Below are positions 16,405 to 25,202 of a stretch of DNA of 64,000 bases, in pieces. The notes beneath the pieces are model-generated. The model saw only the letters and a program-made list of their open reading frames with translations. It searched no databases and was not told the DNA's origin. The translations under genes were made by a program, and so were the position numbers. Source of the DNA: JBHHUI01 sp965248775 (GTDB lineage Bacteria > Chloroflexota > Anaerolineae > Anaerolineales > JBHHUI01); contig OZ252150.1 in the NCBI GenBank assembly GCA_965248775.1, positions 2,542,001 through 2,606,000 on the forward strand, given 5' to 3'. The first letter of the stretch is position 1; each line of letters starts with the position of its first letter.

Positions 16405-17693
16405 CGGCAACGCGCGGGAGTGGAAATTCGCTTATCGATCAAGTGCTGGCAGCGCTTGATGAACAGGAACTGATCGACCTCACGCTCGCGTTGGGACAGA
16501 TCAACAGCCCGCCCGGAAAGGAAGCCGAAGTTGCCGAATATGTACTGGGTTGGCTGGCGCAAAATAACATCTCAGCTTTCAAGCAGGAAGTCCTCCCCAA
16601 TCGATTCAATGTGATCGCCCGCATGCGCGGCGAAGGCGGCGGTCAATCTCTCATTCTGAATAGTCATTTCGATACCGCCTATGGCGATCCGATGGATATA
16701 TGGACGGCGGGACGATTGACACGCGCCGACATGTCTGCCTGGCAGGAGGAAGACCGTATTTATGGGCAAGGCGTGGTCAATGACAAAGCTCCGATGGCAG
16801 CGACACTTGTCGCGCTCAAAGCCATCAAGGAAGCGGGCGCAGCGCTGCTGGGTGACCTAATCTTTACCGGTGTTTGTGGCGAGATCGGGCGCGCACCCGT
16901 GGACGAATTTCAGGGTCACGAATATGAGGGCAAAGGCATCGGCACGCGATATGCAGTCACACATGGGATTGTGGCGGATTATGCGCTGGTCGCGGAATGT
17001 ACCAACTGGACATATACCGCCGTCGAATGCGGCTGTCTGCTTGTGAAGGTCAGCTTGAGCGGCACAGCAATCTACACGCCGTTTCTGCAGCGTCCTGAAA
17101 AGATGGAAGACAATCCGAATGCCATTGTGCAAGCAAGTCGTTTTATCGCGGCGTTTGAAGGGTGGGCTTCAGATTACGAGCAGCGCTACAGCTATCAATC
17201 GCGCACCGGTATGGTCGTCCCCAAGGCCTCCATCGGCGCCATTCGGGGGGGGCTGCCATATAAGCCGATCGAGACAGCCGGTATCTGTGCGCTCTATCTG
17301 GATATTCGTGTGCCACCGAACGTCGAACCGCTTGTGCCGTTCGGTGAACTACGTGAACTTGTAAAAGATCTCGGCTTGAACGCTGAATTGGAAACATATC
17401 TTTTCCGGCGCGGCTACGAAGGTGAGAACACTTTCACATTGGAAGAAGCCGTCACTACGGCACATGGCAATTTCTTTCCAGAGCCGCCCAGCGAGCCGGA
17501 TGCGCCCGTCAGCAGCATGTGGCGCGATCTGAATGTCTTTAACGAAGTCGGGATCCCCTCGATCACATACGGCCCCCCGTTAGGACTTTCGTCAGAAGGC
17601 TGGACGTACTACATCAAAACCGGTGACATCGCTCGGGCCGCGCAACTCTACGCACTGATCGCACTCGATATATGTAACCGCCCGCGCGCATGA
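16401..17693 (+). CDS. M20-family metallopeptidase / amidohydrolase (ArgE/DapE-like)
   Basis: A di-zinc hydrolase of 430 residues acting on amide bonds of acylated amino acids. Seen: NSHFDTAYGD with metal ligand His89 and Asp91, GQGVVNDKAPMAA with the bridging aspartate, and GEIGRAPVDEF where the EE pair of the family is replaced by G-E-I-G. A C-terminal ligand histidine is also not obvious, so activity may differ. It is coupled by ATGA overlaps to the LLM gene before and the MocA-like gene after it. It may deacylate or decarbamoylate an N-substituted amino acid of the pathway. Confidence 0.82.
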   Translation: MTATRGSGNSLIDQVLAALDEQELIDLTLALGQINSPPGKEAEVAEYVLGWLAQNNISAFKQEVLPNRFNVIARMRGEGGGQSLILNSHFDTAYGDPMDIWTAGRLTRADMSAWQEEDRIYGQGVVNDKAPMAATLVALKAIKEAGAALLGDLIFTGVCGEIGRAPVDEFQGHEYEGKGIGTRYAVTHGIVADYALVAECTNWTYTAVECGCLLVKVSLSGTAIYTPFLQRPEKMEDNPNAIVQASRFIAAFEGWASDYEQRYSYQSRTGMVVPKASIGAIRGGLPYKPIETAGICALYLDIRVPPNVEPLVPFGELRELVKDLGLNAELETYLFRRGYEGENTFTLEEAVTTAHGNFFPEPPSEPDAPVSSMWRDLNVFNEVGIPSITYGPPLGLSSEGWTYYIKTGDIARAAQLYALIALDICNRPRA

Positions 17694-18307
17694 GAGCGAC
17701 GGACGATCCACCAACGGTTGCAGTTTCAGCAATCGTGCTCGCAGCCGGCCTATCATCACGCATGGGCACGTTCAAACCATTGCTCCCATTTGGCAAAGTA
17801 ACCGTTATTGAGCACATCCTGCATGTGTTGTTGGGTTGTTCGCTGTCGGAGGTTCTTCTCGTTACCGGGCACGAACAGGAAGCGATCGAGGCGGCTGTTC
17901 GGAGCTTGCCTGTTCAAACCTACTATAACGCGGCATATAAACAGGCAAGCATGCTTTCGTCAATCCAAATCGGTTTGCATGCGGCCACAGCTTCATCTTC
18001 TGGTGCGTTGATTGTCTTGGGCGATCAGCCATCCATTCGTGCCGAAGTGATTACAAGATTGGTCACTGCGTTTCGCGAACAATCAGCCTCCATCGTAGTT
18101 TCCTCGTACAACATGCGGCGTGGACATCCCATTCTGGTGGGCCGCTCCCAGTGGAGTGTAATTCTCGACTTGCCAGCCAACACCTCGCTACGGGAATATG
18201 TGCGCGCCCAGGATGATGTGTTTCACGTTGAGCTTGATTCGCCGGATGTGCTGCGCGACATGGATACCCATGCGGATTACGTCCGCGAACTGAACAAACG
18301 CGAATAA
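17690..18307 (+). CDS. MobA/MocA-like nucleotidyltransferase (molybdenum cofactor cytidylyltransferase-like)
   Basis: Transfers CMP or GMP to molybdopterin in its family; 205 residues. Seen: the nucleotide-binding signature LAAGLSSRMGTFKPLLPFG (from about residue 15), LVTGHEQEAIE, a NAAYKQASMLSSIQIGL segment and GDQPS, the metal-binding aspartate. This set is that of MocA, which makes the cytosine dinucleotide cofactor of xanthine dehydrogenase-family enzymes. It therefore fits the molybdenum hydroxylase subunits at the left end of the same gene run and suggests that run is one functional unit. Start ATG 17690 overlaps the preceding stop. Confidence 0.85.
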   Translation: MRATDDPPTVAVSAIVLAAGLSSRMGTFKPLLPFGKVTVIEHILHVLLGCSLSEVLLVTGHEQEAIEAAVRSLPVQTYYNAAYKQASMLSSIQIGLHAATASSSGALIVLGDQPSIRAEVITRLVTAFREQSASIVVSSYNMRRGHPILVGRSQWSVILDLPANTSLREYVRAQDDVFHVELDSPDVLRDMDTHADYVRELNKRE

Positions 18308-18319
18308 CAGGAGGACGGA

Positions 18320-19315
18320 ATGGAATACCGCTATCTTGGAGCATCGGGTTTGCAAATCTCGGCTCTTTCTTACGGCTCATGGATCACGATGACGGATCAG
18401 ATGACCGAAGACGATGCAATGGCCTGCATGCAGATTGCGTATGAAGCGGGCGTCAATTTTTTCGATACATCGGAGAGTTATGGTGGGGGTCAGGCTGAGC
18501 AGGTACTCGGAAATATTCTTCGACACTCCGGTTGGAAACGAACGGATGTCGTGATCGCAACAAAGTTGTTCTGGGGTGGCGATGGCTCCAATGACAAGGG
18601 CTTGTCTCGCAAACATATTGTCGAGGGCGCAAGCGCATCCCTCGCGCGCCTGCAAATGGACTATGTGGACCTGATCTACTGTCACCGCCCGGACTTACAT
18701 ACCCCAATCGAAGAGACTGTACGTGCCATGAATTGGCTACTTGATCAAGGTTTGGCGTTCTACTGGGGAACGAGCGAGTGGAGCGCAGGCCAGATTATGG
18801 AGGCGCATGCCGTCGCCCGGCGTGAGCACCTGGTGCCGCCCTTGATGGAACAACCGCTCTACAACATGTTCGCTCGTGAGCGGGTCGAGCGCGAATACGC
18901 GCGCCTGTATGAGACTGTTGGTCTAGGGCTCACCACCTACAGTCCATTAGCCGGTGGATTGCTTAGCGGTAAATATGCCGAAGGAATACCGGACGACAGT
19001 CGGGCGAGCCTGACCCAGTTTGATTGGCTGCTGCACGACCGCTACCACGGCGAAACTGCGAAGCAGAATATTGAGAAGGTCAAACAACTCACTCCAATTG
19101 CAACAGAACTGGACTGCAGCATGGCGCAACTGGCGCTGGCTTGGTGTCTCAAAAATCCCCAGGTGAGTTCAGTCATCACCGGCGCCTCCCGTCCGGAGCA
19201 GGTCGCCGAAAATATGCAGGCGTTGGACGTACTTGCAAAGCTGGACGATGCTGCGATGGCACGCATCGAAGAAATCCTGAAGAACAAACCCGACCCCGAG
19301 GCTGACTTCCGCTAA
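18320..19315 (+). CDS. Aldo/keto reductase (Kv-beta-like)
   Basis: NADPH-dependent reductase of 331 residues with a (beta/alpha)8 barrel. Seen: the tetrad Asp49 (FFDTSESYG), Tyr54, Lys82 (ATKLFWGG) and His122 (YCHRPD), and the C-terminal SSVITGASRPEQ motif that binds the cofactor phosphate. A strong AGGAGG ribosome-binding site lies seven bases before ATG 18320. The start MEYRYLGASGLQIS is that of the YghZ/Kv-beta group. It is the last gene of the plus-strand run; its substrate is not evident. Confidence 0.9.
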   Translation: MEYRYLGASGLQISALSYGSWITMTDQMTEDDAMACMQIAYEAGVNFFDTSESYGGGQAEQVLGNILRHSGWKRTDVVIATKLFWGGDGSNDKGLSRKHIVEGASASLARLQMDYVDLIYCHRPDLHTPIEETVRAMNWLLDQGLAFYWGTSEWSAGQIMEAHAVARREHLVPPLMEQPLYNMFARERVEREYARLYETVGLGLTTYSPLAGGLLSGKYAEGIPDDSRASLTQFDWLLHDRYHGETAKQNIEKVKQLTPIATELDCSMAQLALAWCLKNPQVSSVITGASRPEQVAENMQALDVLAKLDDAAMARIEEILKNKPDPEADFR

Positions 19316-19397
19316 CAATACCCTTAAAGAACGTTGCCACTACCAAATGCCATAAGCCGTACATTCTTGTCCGAATAACTTGGGAATTGAACCATAG

Positions 19398-19514
19398 CTG
19401 CATATAAATTCGGTGCTGAATGACATTGAAGGCCGAGGATTTCTGAGGAGAGGCGTTACACGCGTGCAAGCGCCGGGTGAGCGCTGCGACATTGGCGCAT
19501 TCGAATGGCGCTAA
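19398..19514 (+). pseudogene. C-terminal remnant of a beta-helix / choice-of-anchor Q-type protein
   Basis: An open stretch of about 38 codons ends with G-E-R-C-D-I-G-A-F-E-W-R and TAA 19512-19514. The CDIGAFEW ending is typical of secreted parallel beta-helix repeat proteins that are frequent in Chloroflexota. No body of the gene precedes it, so it is a fragment left by rearrangement next to the IS block. The rest of 19316-19658 shows nothing else I can support. Confidence 0.45.
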
Positions 19515-19658
19515 CTTACGGAACTGTTGTCCGATTCTGAAGCGGGGTAATTATGAAAGCCCCACTCGCGAGCCCTGCATCCAACTAAAGCGTGCTGCAA
19601 TATATAACAGATATCATTGCGTTGGGATCTGGCATCTTGCAACCTGGGTTAGGTGATT

Positions 19659-20465
19659 GGTAGTGGTCCTAAGTAAATGCTAGCTTGATTTTAAGGTTGT
19701 ATTCGACAATGAACCAGCGCGTCACGAGGTGATGCATATAATCGACCTTCGAAAAGGACAACGTCTTGCGGGTGAAGCGGCCCAGCCATTGGCGGAGCGT
19801 ACAATTCCAACGTTCCATATGATTGACTTCGCCGCTGTCTTTGCCAACCTGCTGATGGGTTTCAGCCGGTAAGACATTCTGATAGGCTTCCCAGAAATCA
19901 CTAAAGCTGGCACACGCCTGATACGCTTCGGGAACCCGGCTCCACAGTTGGTGACAGGTCCGGGCACCCCGGTCTCCGATGGCAAAGGCCACAATTTGCC
20001 GGGTACAGTGGCGTGCACACTGCATCGCTATGCGCCGACACATGACCGTCCAGAGCCAGCGTTTGTTCTTGCGGAACGCCACAAACGACCATAATTCGTC
20101 GTATTCGAGGATGTCGTCTGCTTCAGCGGGCAGGAGGGTTGCCTTCAGTCCCGGCTGCGTTTGGACTTTTTTTTAGCCACTTGGCCAAGGTGTTGCGGGA
20201 AATCCCGAAAACCCGGGCAATCCCCCGCATGCTGGGGCGCTCCCGATAGGCGGCGAGAATGCGTTCTTTTTCCGCTTCGGTGTGGCGGTTTATCGGATTG
20301 AGCACTCCCGATTTGTGACAGTCTTTACAGCGAAATTGCTGGTTGCCATATTTATTGTGCCCGTTTTTGACCAGGTTGGCACTGCCACAACGCCGACAAG
20401 TATACGTGATTTCATCGATGATCATGCCTGATTATATTCGGGATCATGCAGTTAGAACCACTACC
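19659..20465 (-). mobile_element. IS1-family-like insertion sequence, copy 1 (decayed)
   Basis: An 807-base element bounded by inverted ends GGTAGTGGTCCTAA (19659) and GGTAGTGGTTCTAA (as complement at 20465), the same end sequence as the IS at 43003. No target duplication is visible: the left flank reads ...GGTGATT and the right CAATGTT... This suggests an adjacent deletion or rearrangement after insertion. It forms the left border of the mttB-like fragment. Confidence 0.8.
19669..20425 (-). pseudogene. IS1-like transposase with a homopolymer frameshift
   Basis: Reading leftwards from ATG 20425, the first part has a zinc finger (CRRCGSANLVKNG ... CKDCHKSG) and a helix-turn-helix (RPSMRGIARVFGIS). 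The second part, in another frame, has the DDE domain (DELWSFVAFRKNKRW, then YEAYQN-like and VNHMERWNCTLRQ motifs). The frames meet at a run of eight A on the coding strand (20168-20175). With seven A the protein would read straight through, as the intact 245-residue relative at 43076 does. It is therefore probably a one-base expansion and not a programmed shift, although slippage or an assembly error cannot be excluded. Confidence 0.8.
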
Positions 20466-20637
20466 CAATGTTCATCCACCAAAGCGCTTGGGAGTTTCAC
20501 AAGCTTCTTATCGAAATCGACACTAGCTTTGGCATTGGCAAAGATTTTGAGCGCTTTCTCTGAGGGAAAGAGTACACCAATTTCCTCGAGGATATCGCGA
20601 GCTGTCTGGTTTATCCTTTTTATTTCCTCATTATCAA
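20466..20637 (-). pseudogene. Trimethylamine methyltransferase (MttB) family gene, N-terminal fragment
   Basis: On the minus strand, 56 consecutive codons read DNEEIKRINQTARDILEEIG, then VLFPSEKALKIFANA, then KASVDFDKKLVKLPSALV. This is the N-terminal helix-and-loop pattern of MttB-superfamily corrinoid methyltransferases (ILEEVG, FPSEKALEIF, VRIPPELVEE). Such enzymes demethylate trimethylamine, glycine betaine or related quaternary amines to a corrinoid protein. The fragment is bounded by the IS4-like element (20638) and the IS1-like element (20465). Its first codons continue at 22083-22097 beyond the IS4-like element (S-M-L-D) and at 23684 beyond the IS1182-like element. The rest of the gene is gone, so it is dead, and pyrrolysine or non-pyrrolysine type cannot be told. 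Confidence 0.75.
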
Positions 20638-22082
20638 CAATACCTTCGCTAAAAATGAGTAAATGAAAGGGCTTCGTGTAGTAGAGTTGCGGTCTGCAAC
20701 GACATCAACTCAAAAGCTACAGGAAGCCCGTGGTGGACATTCTAGCACTTTTACGATGCTGCACTCCCACACTGACGAACACCAATCTGCGCCGGCTGAG
20801 CCGGGTGATGATCGGCATGTTGGCCATGACGGGACGGGTAACAATGTTGGGCCTCTCGCGTTGGACCAGCAAGGGCGGAAGTTACCGGACGGTACAACGG
20901 TTGTTTGCGGAACGGATGGACTGGGCGCACCTGGAGCGGCCTGGCAGCGAGTACATTCTGGTGGGTGATGAAAGCGTGATCACGAAAGCGGGTAAGCACA
21001 CTCATGGGCTGGACCGCTTCTTCTCCAGTTTGGTGGGTCGGCCAGTGCCGAGCATTGCCATCTTTGCCCTGTCTCTGGTTGACGTCCAAGCGCGCCGTTC
21101 GCACCCCGTCCGGGTCGAGCAGGTGGTGCGTACAGAGGCTGAGAAAGCGGCCGCGCGTGCTCGCACCCGCAAGCGAAAAGCGCGCACTGGCAAGAAAGTG
21201 GCGACGGTGCCGGTCAAGCGCGGACGCCCGAAGGGGAGCAAAAACCGGGACAAAACCCAGGTGACCTTCACGCCCGAGTTGCAACGCATCAGGACCATGG
21301 TGCAAAAACAGCTGGCATTGAGCGCAGGCACGCTCTCGATTACCTATCTGGCGCTGGATGGCCACTTTGGTAACAACAATGCGCTCCAAATGGGGTGCCA
21401 GTGCGGCCTGCATCTCGTCTCCAAGTTGCGCCACCATGCAGCCCTGTACTTCCCGTATGACGGCCCGAACAGCGGGCGCGGACGACCGCGCAAATACGGG
21501 GACCGGGTGGACTATCGCAATCTCCCAGAGCAATTTCTGGTGGACACGACCCGCGACGGCGCGCTCGAGACGTGTATCTATCAAGCGGAACTGCTGCATC
21601 GTGATTTCGCCCAACCGCTCAACTTAGTCATCCTCACCAAAACCAATCTCAAGACCGGCACCTTTGCCAGCGTTAATCTATTCAGTAGCGACCTCGCACT
21701 CGCGGCTGACAAACTCATCGACTTTTACAGCCTGAGATTTCAAATCGAATTCAACTTCAGAGACGCTAAACAACACTGGGGTTTGGAAGACTGCATGAAT
21801 GTCAAGCAGACCCCACTCACCAATGCCCTCAACCTGTCACTGTTCATGGTCAACGTCGCGCACGTCCTATTACGTGAGTTTCGGCAAACCAACCCGCACG
21901 GCAGCGTCCTGGACCTGAAAGCGTACTATCGCGCCGCTCGTTACTTCGAAGAGACGATTAAAATGCTTCCGCAAAAACCTGAACCCATTTTATTGGAGCA
22001 GCTCTTTAGTAATATCGCCTCGCTGGGAAGTATTCACCCTGTTCCTGTGCCCATTTATTCGCCCTAATTGGCGAAGGTATTG
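20638..22082 (+). mobile_element. IS4-like insertion sequence with TATCAA target duplication
   Basis: A 1445-base element with inverted ends CAATACCTTCGC (20638) and GCGAAGGTATTG (22071-22082). It is flanked by the direct repeat TATCAA at 20632-20637 and 22083-22088. Removing it restores an open reading frame in the mttB-like gene. The single transposase gene reads on the plus strand, opposite to the broken gene. Confidence 0.88.
20730..22067 (+). CDS. IS4-type DDE transposase
   Basis: An apparently intact transposase of 445 residues starting at GTG 20730. Seen: the first acidic position in LVGDESVITKAG, the second in YLALDGHFGNN, and the C-terminal block YSLRFQIEFNFRDAKQHWGLED carrying the R-x-x-E/D-x6-K-like YREK region. 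A lysine/arginine-rich insert (about residues 130-180, with an AT-hook-like KRGRPKGSKN) may help DNA binding. Intact reading frame, perfect ends and target duplication suggest a fairly recent insertion. Confidence 0.88.
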   Translation: MVDILALLRCCTPTLTNTNLRRLSRVMIGMLAMTGRVTMLGLSRWTSKGGSYRTVQRLFAERMDWAHLERPGSEYILVGDESVITKAGKHTHGLDRFFSSLVGRPVPSIAIFALSLVDVQARRSHPVRVEQVVRTEAEKAAARARTRKRKARTGKKVATVPVKRGRPKGSKNRDKTQVTFTPELQRIRTMVQKQLALSAGTLSITYLALDGHFGNNNALQMGCQCGLHLVSKLRHHAALYFPYDGPNSGRGRPRKYGDRVDYRNLPEQFLVDTTRDGALETCIYQAELLHRDFAQPLNLVILTKTNLKTGTFASVNLFSSDLALAADKLIDFYSLRFQIEFNFRDAKQHWGLEDCMNVKQTPLTNALNLSLFMVNVAHVLLREFRQTNPHGSVLDLKAYYRAARYFEETIKMLPQKPEPILLEQLFSNIASLGSIHPVPVPIYSP

Positions 22083-22097
22083 TATCAAGCATGCTAG

Positions 22098-23683
22098 CAG
22101 TTTGTCGGAGAGACAAGTACTTTTACAACATGAATAGCCCTACAGGGCAAAATGAGCAGTTGATTGCGACAAAACAAGCGTAAAACAGTGTGCATTTCAT
22201 GGAGGGCAAACCACCTTCTCTCAGCGAGTAGCGGGCGCGCCAAAGCAGCCCCGGCTAAAGCACACCCTTTGCTTGGTAGAGGGTGTGCATGCGTTTGAGG
22301 TTGAACGCTAGGCAGACCAGACACCATTCCCCGGCTGCTGCCAGCAGGCCGCGCAGAGAAAACTGGCGGAAGCCCAGGACTTCCTTGATGATACCAATGA
22401 CGGGTTCCACTGTGCATTTGCGTAAACGGTAGCTGGCTTTGCCGATTTCGGTTTGTAGTTTGTAAGCCATCTTGACTTTCGGACTGGCATCTTCCGGTGG
22501 CGGAGCAGGCATTTGTTCAAAGAAGGTACGCCAGCTTTTGTGGTGAGGTTCGCGACCGGTAGCAATGTAAGGATCAATGCCAAGCTTCTCAAGTGCTGCG
22601 ATGTTCGCTTTGCTGAAATATCCATAATCCAAAGCGGCAGCCTTTGGTTTGCCTACTTTTGGAGAGATGGCATCCAGGGTTGGCTCAGCTTCTTTTTTGT
22701 CATTCGGATGGTTCGAAAGTGAAGGCGCCACAATCAAGAGGCTCTCCTGCTCCACAGCAACTTGAACGTTGTAATGCTGGTCGAAGCCATTATTGGTGCT
22801 GTTTTTCATGATGCGAGAGTCCGGATCAGTGAAGTTGTACTGATCTTTGTCCCGTGGTCCCGGCTGCGGTGGTTTCGGTTTGCGACCTCGGGGTTTATGC
22901 CCAGTTTTGCGAGACTTTTCTTCCCGCTCACGCTGTTTGGCTTCGTATTCAGCCCTCTCGGCTTCATATCGTTCCTGCGCACGGGCTTCTAAGACGGCTT
23001 TGGCTTCTGCCAGATTTGCCAAACGTTTCTTGCGAATGGCAATTTCGTCTTCAATGACGAGCCCTTCCGGCAACTGGAGATCACCCTGATCAGCTTGCTC
23101 ACCGAGTTCGAAGAGTTTGTTCACTTCCTGGCGCAGTTGGGTCTCTAGTTTTATCAGACGCTTGTAACTGACCGCTTTGCTCTTGGATGCATCAGCATGC
23201 ACCTTGCTACCATCCAGACTGATATTACCCAACTTCAGCACCTCAGCAACTTGGGCCAGGAGCAAGATCTGCACAAATAACTCTTGGATCTCAGCCAGAA
23301 AGGTTTTGCGAAAGTTGGCAATTGTGTCGTGGTCAGGATGCAGCCCACTGGCAATATAGCGGAATGGGATACTCTCATAGGTGGCTTTCTCAATCTTACG
23401 AGAACTGAACACCCCGTTGGCATAACCATAGAAGAGCAATCCCAACAGGATCTCTGGCGCAATAGGTTGACCACCCGTCGGTGCATATTGTGCATAGATC
23501 ATACCCAAATCCAACTGGGCGATAACATCCACCACAAATCGTGCCAAATGATTGGATGGCAGGGCTTCTTCCAGACTGATTGTCTGTTTGAGCATCACTT
23601 CGTAATTGGGTTTCTTGAATTTTCTAGCCATGCCCGTAGATTATCACCGATTTCGCTATCTCAGGTTGCTCTCCGACAAACTG
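22098..23683 (-). mobile_element. IS1182-like insertion sequence, copy A
   Basis: A 1586-base element with inverted ends CAGTTTGTCGGAGAG, flanked on both sides by CTAG (22094-22097 and 23684-23687). Copy B at 61166-62751 has the same length, the same ends and also CTAG on both sides, in the opposite orientation. CTAG is thus a preferred, duplicated target. The insertion lies at the very start of the mttB-like gene. Confidence 0.9.
22255..23631 (-). CDS. IS1182-family transposase, copy A
   Basis: A 458-residue transposase identical in protein sequence to the copy at 61218. Seen: the N-terminal DUF772-type domain (PEILLGLLFYGYANGVFSSRKIE), ISLDGSKVHADASK with an acidic catalytic residue, a long charged helical insert (about residues 190-250), DYGYFSKANI, and the C-terminal CTVEPVIGIIKEVLGFRQFSLRG block with the catalytic glutamate. 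Appears intact. At least two base differences from copy B occur downstream of the gene, none that alter the protein. Confidence 0.92.
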   Translation of the reverse strand: MARKFKKPNYEVMLKQTISLEEALPSNHLARFVVDVIAQLDLGMIYAQYAPTGGQPIAPEILLGLLFYGYANGVFSSRKIEKATYESIPFRYIASGLHPDHDTIANFRKTFLAEIQELFVQILLLAQVAEVLKLGNISLDGSKVHADASKSKAVSYKRLIKLETQLRQEVNKLFELGEQADQGDLQLPEGLVIEDEIAIRKKRLANLAEAKAVLEARAQERYEAERAEYEAKQREREEKSRKTGHKPRGRKPKPPQPGPRDKDQYNFTDPDSRIMKNSTNNGFDQHYNVQVAVEQESLLIVAPSLSNHPNDKKEAEPTLDAISPKVGKPKAAALDYGYFSKANIAALEKLGIDPYIATGREPHHKSWRTFFEQMPAPPPEDASPKVKMAYKLQTEIGKASYRLRKCTVEPVIGIIKEVLGFRQFSLRGLLAAAGEWCLVCLAFNLKRMHTLYQAKGVL

Positions 23684-23713
23684 CTAGGGGGGCACACTCC
23701 TGACTCTCTGGGC

Positions 23714-25168
23714 CTAGCGGCGTTGAGGTGCATCTGCGATCATACGATCTAGAACGTTTGCGGTAACATTTTGCGCCAATGGATTGACACCTAGGCTGCC
23801 CCCACATTGTGTCCTGGCAGAAATGTGGCCCGGAGGAGACGAGAGACCTTCTGGCCACCAGATAGTGCCGGCATTGAAAACCCAGTTTCCCTTAGGACCG
23901 GGATAGACTACAGCATGATGGACGGGTGTCTCATTGATTGGATCTGGGGTCAGGCGTTCATGGATGCATGGGGATAATGGACTAGATGCGACTACCTCCA
24001 AACCGGGTATTTTTGCTGGCGTACCGTGAAATTCAAATCCCACGATCCCCGGAATGTTGTCTCCAGTCTGCGCTCCGGTGTTTTCAAAGATCCAGTGCTG
24101 TGGCGTAGTGATAGTCCAATCGCCATAACCAACGTCATAGGATTTTACTCCCAGAAGGCTGTCTTCATCCTGATATCGCCCCTCCCGGCTAAACCCTCGA
24201 CATTCTTGATCTGTACTCAGGCTACGGTAAAACTGAGTTTTATAACAAATAGCATTGCCGGAGAAGAACGCAACGCTCAATCCATCATCTCGGGCATTCG
24301 ACAAGTTTGCAAACATCTCCTCCGACCAGTACTCATCGTGGCCAACGGAAAGGAACGCTTTCGCAGAAGCCAGCATTTGCGGATGAAGGTGAAGGTCGAC
24401 ATTTGAGCAATACGTGACATCATAGCCTTGTTTTTCCAGCCAGAATGTCAGTGGGAACTCCCATAACAAATATTCGCCGGATCCCACTGATTGGGGAGCT
24501 TCCATGTACTGACTGTATTTTGCGTAGGGACGGTCAAAGCTTACCCGTACATTCGGCCCGGTGTAATAGACGTTAGGCGTTCCGTCATCGTATAACGAGT
24601 CGTCGCCCGGCCATTTGTTGTACGCTTGCCATGTCAAGTCACTCACCTGGCACAGCAGATCTGTTGCTCGGTGTTCCCTGACCACAAAGATGATGTAGCT
24701 CTGGGACCCAAACGGCTCTTGGCGGGTCAACTTGCCCAAGTAAACTCCGCTGGGCCAATCTGAGGGGATGGAAAAGGTAGTGCACGGCTCCCAGGTGCTT
24801 TCTCGCAACCGCTCCATGGTCATCATTGGAACTGGCTGAGTTGCTTGTTCAAAGGGGCCCAGGCGAACCATATGTCGGCCGCCTGCCCCCCCATAGTAGC
24901 CCATCCGGTAGATGTCAATTGTGAAGCGGCCCGCAGGTTCCAGGCTAATCATGAAGTCAATAGAATCGCCGGGCTTCACACTCGGCTTGGAAGCAAACCC
25001 TTCGATCTCAGGTGACCGCAGTCGTCGGATTAGTGGGTATGATGTGCGTGTAATGGGGTTGTCAAACCTATGGAACTGGAGCTGCCATTCCTGGGTGCCT
25101 GTCTTCTTGTTTTCTTCGATAATGCGGTTGTCTGACATCCTGGGTGCCTGCCTTCCTGTATTTATCAA
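23714..25168 (-). CDS. N,N-dimethylformamidase large-subunit-like protein
   Basis: Known dimethylformamidase hydrolyses dimethylformamide to dimethylamine and formate with a mononuclear iron in a large subunit. This 484-residue protein resembles the C-terminal part of that subunit. Seen: IDIYRMGYYGGAGGRHM, a W-x-S-G-V-Y-L-G-K-L beta-sandwich motif, QAYNKWPGDDSLY, LSVGHDEYWSEEM and FNAGTIWWPEGL. It is shorter than the roughly 760-residue DmfA2, lacking the N-terminal jelly-roll part, and no DmfA1 small subunit is adjacent. Related proteins have unknown substrates. ATG 25168 or 25138 may be the start, since a 49-base imperfect duplication lies there. The broken mttB-like gene followed it directly. 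Confidence 0.75.
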   Translation of the reverse strand: MINTGRQAPRMSDNRIIEENKKTGTQEWQLQFHRFDNPITRTSYPLIRRLRSPEIEGFASKPSVKPGDSIDFMISLEPAGRFTIDIYRMGYYGGAGGRHMVRLGPFEQATQPVPMMTMERLRESTWEPCTTFSIPSDWPSGVYLGKLTRQEPFGSQSYIIFVVREHRATDLLCQVSDLTWQAYNKWPGDDSLYDDGTPNVYYTGPNVRVSFDRPYAKYSQYMEAPQSVGSGEYLLWEFPLTFWLEKQGYDVTYCSNVDLHLHPQMLASAKAFLSVGHDEYWSEEMFANLSNARDDGLSVAFFSGNAICYKTQFYRSLSTDQECRGFSREGRYQDEDSLLGVKSYDVGYGDWTITTPQHWIFENTGAQTGDNIPGIVGFEFHGTPAKIPGLEVVASSPLSPCIHERLTPDPINETPVHHAVVYPGPKGNWVFNAGTIWWPEGLSSPPGHISARTQCGGSLGVNPLAQNVTANVLDRMIADAPQRR

Positions 25169-25186
25169 TTATGCTACTGTCTCCAG
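25089..25186. repeat. Imperfect 49-base tandem duplication at the start of the dimethylformamidase-like gene
   Basis: Units 25089-25137 and 25138-25186 match at about 35 of 49 positions and both begin TCCTGGGTGCCTG. On the minus strand each unit encodes a version of the same N-terminal stretch (I-I-N-T-G-R-Q-A-P-R and I-I-E-E-N-K-K-T-G-T-Q), each preceded or followed by a possible start. It makes the true start ambiguous. Confidence 0.6.
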
Positions 25187-25202
25187 ATGCGGTGGAGCTA
25201 CG

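Noticed and set aside
20343..20666. Plus-strand open frame of 107 codons
   Set aside because: It crosses IS borders and is antisense to the MttB-like fragment, whose minus-strand reading has clear family resemblance.
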